From Brevundimonas naejangsanensis (lineage in GTDB: Bacteria; Pseudomonadota; Alphaproteobacteria; Caulobacterales; Caulobacteraceae): 64,000 bases of DNA. The DNA is taken from NCBI RefSeq assembly GCF_003627995.1, contig NZ_CP032707.1, positions 1,223,501 through 1,287,500 on the forward strand, read 5' to 3'. A model generated the notes under the pieces. It was not told the origin of the DNA, searched no databases, and saw only the letters and a program-made list of their open reading frames with translations. This document shows positions 61,096-64,000 of this stretch, one piece after another (position 1 is the first letter of the stretch; each line of letters opens with the position of its first letter). Both the position numbers and the translations under genes were made by a program.

Positions 61096-62109
61096 TCAGG
61101 CGGCGGCCGGTTTGGCCGCCTGCAGCCAGGCCATGCGCTCGCGCAGACGCTCGCCGACCTGTTCGATCTGGGTTTCGCGGTCGGCGTTCAGCAGGGCGTC
61201 GTATTTGGGCTTGCCGGCCTCGTTCTCGGCGATCCATTCGCGGGCGAAGGTGCCATCCTGGATCTCGGTCAGGACGGTCTTCATGCGGGCGCGGGTCTCG
61301 TCGGTGATGACGCGCGGGCCCGAGGCGACGGCGCCCCACTTGGCGGTTTCCGAGATGAAGTGGTGCATCTTGGAGATGCCGCCTTCGTAGAAAAGGTCCA
61401 CGATCAGCTTCAGCTCGTGCAGGCATTCGAAATAGGCGATCTCGGGCTGGTAGCCGGCCTCGACTAGGGTGTTGAAGCCCGCGATCACCAGCTCCTTGGC
61501 GCCGCCGCACAGGACGGCCTGTTCGCCGAACAGGTCGGTCTCGGTCTCTTCGCGGAACGAGGTCTCCAGCAGGCCTCCGGTCGCCCCGCCGATGCCCTTG
61601 GCGTAGCCCATGGCGCGGTCGCGCGCCTTGCCGGTCGCGTCCTTCTCGATGGCGAACAGCGAGGGGACGCCCCGGCCGCGCGCGAACTCGCGGCGAACCA
61701 GATCGCCCGGACCCTTGGGGGCGACCAGGATGACGTCCATGTCCTCGCGCGGGGTGATGCGGTCGTAGATGATCGAGAAGCCATGGGCGAACAGCAGGGC
61801 GGCGCCCGGCTTGGCGTTCGGCTCGATGATGTCGCGATAGACCTCGTTCTGGATCATGTCCGGGGTCAGGATGGCGATGATGTCGGCGCCGCGAACGGCC
61901 TCGGCCGGCTCGGCGGTCGGCACGCCGTCCTCGGTCGCATGCTTCCAGCCCGTGCCGCCTTGGCGGACGCCGACGACCACGTCATGACCCGAGTCCTTCA
62001 GGTTCTGGGCGTGGGCGCGGCCCTGCGAGCCGTACCCGATCACGGCGATGCGCTGGCCGGCGATGGCGCCCGGCTTGATGTCGTCGTTGGTGTAGATGGT
62101 GATGGCCAT
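61096..62109 (-). CDS. ilvC: Ketol-acid reductoisomerase (NADP+), class I
   Basis: IlvC rearranges and reduces acetolactate or acetohydroxybutyrate. The 337-residue protein is of class I length. It has the Rossmann motif [25 protein letters not shown] (phosphate loop, NADPH), catalytic Lys in [15 protein letters not shown], metal residues in [15 protein letters not shown] and the [22 protein letters not shown] helix. It starts three bases after the ilvD stop, so the two are coupled. Confidence 0.96.
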   Translation of the reverse strand: MAITIYTNDDIKPGAIAGQRIAVIGYGSQGRAHAQNLKDSGHDVVVGVRQGGTGWKHATEDGVPTAEPAEAVRGADIIAILTPDMIQNEVYRDIIEPNAKPGAALLFAHGFSIIYDRITPREDMDVILVAPKGPGDLVRREFARGRGVPSLFAIEKDATGKARDRAMGYAKGIGGATGGLLETSFREETETDLFGEQAVLCGGAKELVIAGFNTLVEAGYQPEIAYFECLHELKLIVDLFYEGGISKMHHFISETAKWGAVASGPRVITDETRARMKTVLTEIQDGTFAREWIAENEAGKPKYDALLNADRETQIEQVGERLRERMAWLQAAKPAAA

Positions 62110-62112
62110 GGG

Positions 62113-63861
62113 TCAGGCGTCCTCAGAAATCGGGGCGTTTGGGGTCGGGGAATAGGTCGCCGCAGTCTGGGCCGGCGGCGGATAGGGGATGGTGACGGCC
62201 CCTTGCGAGGCGGAGGCGACGGCGGCGCGGTATTTCGCGAAAACGCCTTGCGCCGGGCGGATACGGTTGGGGGCGAAATCCGCCCGGCGCGCCTCCAGAT
62301 CGACGAGCACGTCGATCCTTCGGTTGGTGACGTCGATGACGATCGGATCGCCATCGCGAATGAGTGCAATCGGGCCGCCCGCCGCCGCTTCGGGCGAGAC
62401 GTGGCCGGCGACGAAGCCGTAGGAGGCGCCCGAGAAACGACCGTCGGTCAGCAGGGCGACGTTCTCGACCTTGCGGCCCTTCAGGGCGGCGGTGACCTGA
62501 AGCATCTCGCGCATGCCCGGCCCGCCCTTGGGCCCTTCGTAGCGGATGATGATGACGTCGCCTTCGCCGACCGAGCCGTCCTGAACCGCGTGGAAGGCGT
62601 CCTCCTCACAGTCGAACACGGCGGCGGGGCCTTCGAAGCGGTCGACCTTGTGGCCGGTCAGCTTGATCACGGCGCCCTCGGGGGCGACGTCGCCATAGAT
62701 GACGGCGTAGGAGCCGCGCGCCATGACCGGGGCGTCCATGCTGGTGACGACCTGCTGGCCCGGCGTCTCCTCGGCCTCGGCGGCTTCGGCGAACAGGCTG
62801 CGGCCGGTGACGGTCGGGGTGTTGGCGATCTTGCCCGCCTCGGCCAGACGCTGGGCGACCAGGCGCGTGCCGCCCGCCGCGAACAGGTGCGAGGCCAGAA
62901 AGCGGCCGCCCGGCTTCAGGTCGCAGATGACCGGGGCCTCGACGCAGGCCTGGTGGCAGTCCTCGATGCCGAAGTCGACGCCGGCCTCGGCCGCGATGGC
63001 GGTCAGGTGCATGACCGCGTTGGTCGACCCGCCCGAGGCCGAGACGGCGACGGCGGCGTTCTTCAGGCTGGCCTTGGTGATGTATTTGCGGGCTGTGTCG
63101 CCGGCGAAGACGCGCTCGACGATCAGGCGGCCGCAGCGCTCGCCCTCGTAGGCCTTGCCGGGATCGACGGCGGGGACGTCGTTGGCGCCCATGGGGCTGA
63201 TGCCCATCATCGACAGGGCCATGGCCATGGTGTTGGCGGTGAACTGACCGCCGCAGGCGCCGGCGCTGGGGCAGACCGCGCTCTCGACCGCCTTCAGGCC
63301 CTCGTCGGACAGGGCCCCGGCGCCGTGGGCGCCGATGGCCTCGAACACCTCCTGGACCGAGACCTCCTTCTCGCCGATCCGGCCGGGCAGGATGGTGCCG
63401 CCGTAATAGACCAGGCCGGGGATATCCATCCGGGCCAGGGCCATGGCCGCCGCCGGAATGGTCTTGTCGCAGCCGACGATGCAGACGACGCCGTCCAGCT
63501 GATGCCCCTCGACCGCCAGTTCGATGGAGTCGGCGACGACCTCGCGGCTGATCAGCGAGGCCTTCATGCCCGCCGTGCCCATGGAGATACCGTCGGTGAC
63601 GACGATGGTGTTGAAGTCGACCGGATAGCCGCCGGCCGCGATGATGCCGGCGCGCACGTCCCTGGCCAGACGATCCAGGTGCATGTTGCAGGGGGTGACC
63701 GTCGACCAGGTGTTGACGATGGCGATCATCGGCTTGTCGAAGTCGGCGTCCTGCATCCCCGCGGCCCGCAGATAGGACCGCGCCGCCGCCCGGTTCGGGC
63801 CTTCGGTGACAGCCGCAGAGCGGTTGTTGGGTCGTTTCGTGCTGTCGGAAGGCTGCGTCAT
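62113..63861 (-). CDS. ilvD: Dihydroxy-acid dehydratase
   Basis: IlvD dehydrates dihydroxy acids to 2-keto acids in valine and isoleucine synthesis, using an Fe-S cluster. The 582-residue protein has VNTWSTVTPCNMHL (Cys), VGCDKTIPAAAMA (Cys and Lys) and SAGACGGQFTANTMAMAL (Cys), the three cluster cysteines. It also has SGGSTNAVMHLTAIA and TDGRFSGASYGFVAGHVSPEA. The ATG at 63861 fits the family; an in-frame ATG at 63906 lies inside the upstream terminator. It is the first gene of the nine-gene BCAA operon, and a terminator hairpin lies just before it. Confidence 0.95.
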   Translation of the reverse strand: MTQPSDSTKRPNNRSAAVTEGPNRAAARSYLRAAGMQDADFDKPMIAIVNTWSTVTPCNMHLDRLARDVRAGIIAAGGYPVDFNTIVVTDGISMGTAGMKASLISREVVADSIELAVEGHQLDGVVCIVGCDKTIPAAAMALARMDIPGLVYYGGTILPGRIGEKEVSVQEVFEAIGAHGAGALSDEGLKAVESAVCPSAGACGGQFTANTMAMALSMMGISPMGANDVPAVDPGKAYEGERCGRLIVERVFAGDTARKYITKASLKNAAVAVSASGGSTNAVMHLTAIAAEAGVDFGIEDCHQACVEAPVICDLKPGGRFLASHLFAAGGTRLVAQRLAEAGKIANTPTVTGRSLFAEAAEAEETPGQQVVTSMDAPVMARGSYAVIYGDVAPEGAVIKLTGHKVDRFEGPAAVFDCEEDAFHAVQDGSVGEGDVIIIRYEGPKGGPGMREMLQVTAALKGRKVENVALLTDGRFSGASYGFVAGHVSPEAAAGGPIALIRDGDPIVIDVTNRRIDVLVDLEARRADFAPNRIRPAQGVFAKYRAAVASASQGAVTIPYPPPAQTAATYSPTPNAPISEDA

Positions 63862-63906
63862 CGTAATCTTGGAAGTTCTTGCCTGTCGGTGATGGGGCGG
63901 GCACAT

Positions 63907-63938
63907 GAAAAACCCCGCGTCCGGAGCCGGAGCGGGGT
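63907..63938 (-). terminator. Terminator or attenuator upstream of ilvD
   Basis: On the minus strand ACCCCGC-TCCG-GCTC-CGGA-C-GCGGGGT is followed by TTTTTC, a textbook Rho-independent terminator. It ends 46 bases before the ilvD start, and I see no clear promoter in those 46 bases. It may end an upstream gene (a stop codon in one frame lies at 63966-63968) or act as an attenuator for the operon. No Leu/Ile/Val-rich leader peptide is visible before the window edge. Confidence 0.7.
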
Positions 63939-64000
63939 GAATGGGCGAAACTGGCTGGGTTCAGGTCAGGTCGCAGGCATCCACGCCGCTTGGCTAAGCG

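Noticed and set aside
63939..64000. A leader peptide for ilv attenuation
   Set aside because: The short frames visible before the edge are not rich in Leu, Ile or Val. The decisive sequence lies beyond the window.

Overview
This 64 kb window is a chromosomal segment of a GC-rich (about 70 % by eye) alphaproteobacterium. It is almost certainly from Caulobacterales, and Brevundimonas is the best guess. Pointers are the phosphotransferase ChpT next to a CheY-like regulator and CheR, an SOS-box-driven mmcB, a RegB/RegA pair with SCO1/SenC, and an intracellular PHB depolymerase. Coding density is high. I see no transposase, phage, plasmid or CRISPR sequence. Genus and species are inferences.

Layout. 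1-5.5 kb: benE (cut by the left edge), fabI, a DUF2794 protein, a BI-1 family membrane protein, thpR, a GNAT acetyltransferase and a frameshifted mmcB under a LexA box. 5.6-10.5 kb: regA-regB, divergent senC, phaZ and a YgjP-type metallopeptidase. 10.7-20 kb: a class A PBP; a secreted alpha/beta hydrolase and a Rieske oxygenase diverging around an AT-rich palindrome; ku; a DUF1345 protein; rhlE; a FadL-like porin. 20-30.4 kb: a CinA-like protein, map-radC-GNAT, bolA plus a degenerate aldo/keto reductase, cysQ, chpT-response regulator-cheR, an M28 peptidase and a UDP-glucuronate 4-epimerase. 30.4-41.7 kb: tRNA-Ala(CGC), yggT, a 3-hydroxybutyryl-CoA dehydrogenase, two membrane proteins, hisS, a probable small RNA, an M13 peptidase, a TetR regulator and ligD. 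41.8-53.7 kb: a PQQ glucose dehydrogenase, proB-proA and an RND efflux operon with a divergent TetR. 53.8-63.9 kb: one nine-gene branched-chain amino acid operon on the minus strand, in the order ilvD-ilvC-ilvG-ilvM-leuA-ilvE-leuC-leuD-leuB.

How the genes work together. The nine ilv/leu genes supply every dedicated step from pyruvate to valine and leucine. They also supply the shared isoleucine steps, but not threonine deaminase. The acetolactate synthase is of the IlvG/IlvM (AHAS II) type, and LeuA stops before the usual leucine-sensing domain, so control may differ from the textbook. Ku and LigD are the two components of bacterial end joining, 23 kb apart. The RND genes and their TetR share one palindrome overlapping both promoters.

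The most notable observations are the compact AHAS-II-type BCAA operon, two frameshifts in C/G homopolymers (mmcB and proB) that look like sequencing or slippage indels, a terminator-ended small RNA candidate between hisS and the M13 peptidase, several strong operator-like palindromes, and paired inverted repeats placed mostly between convergent genes. I found no clearly new defence or secretion system.
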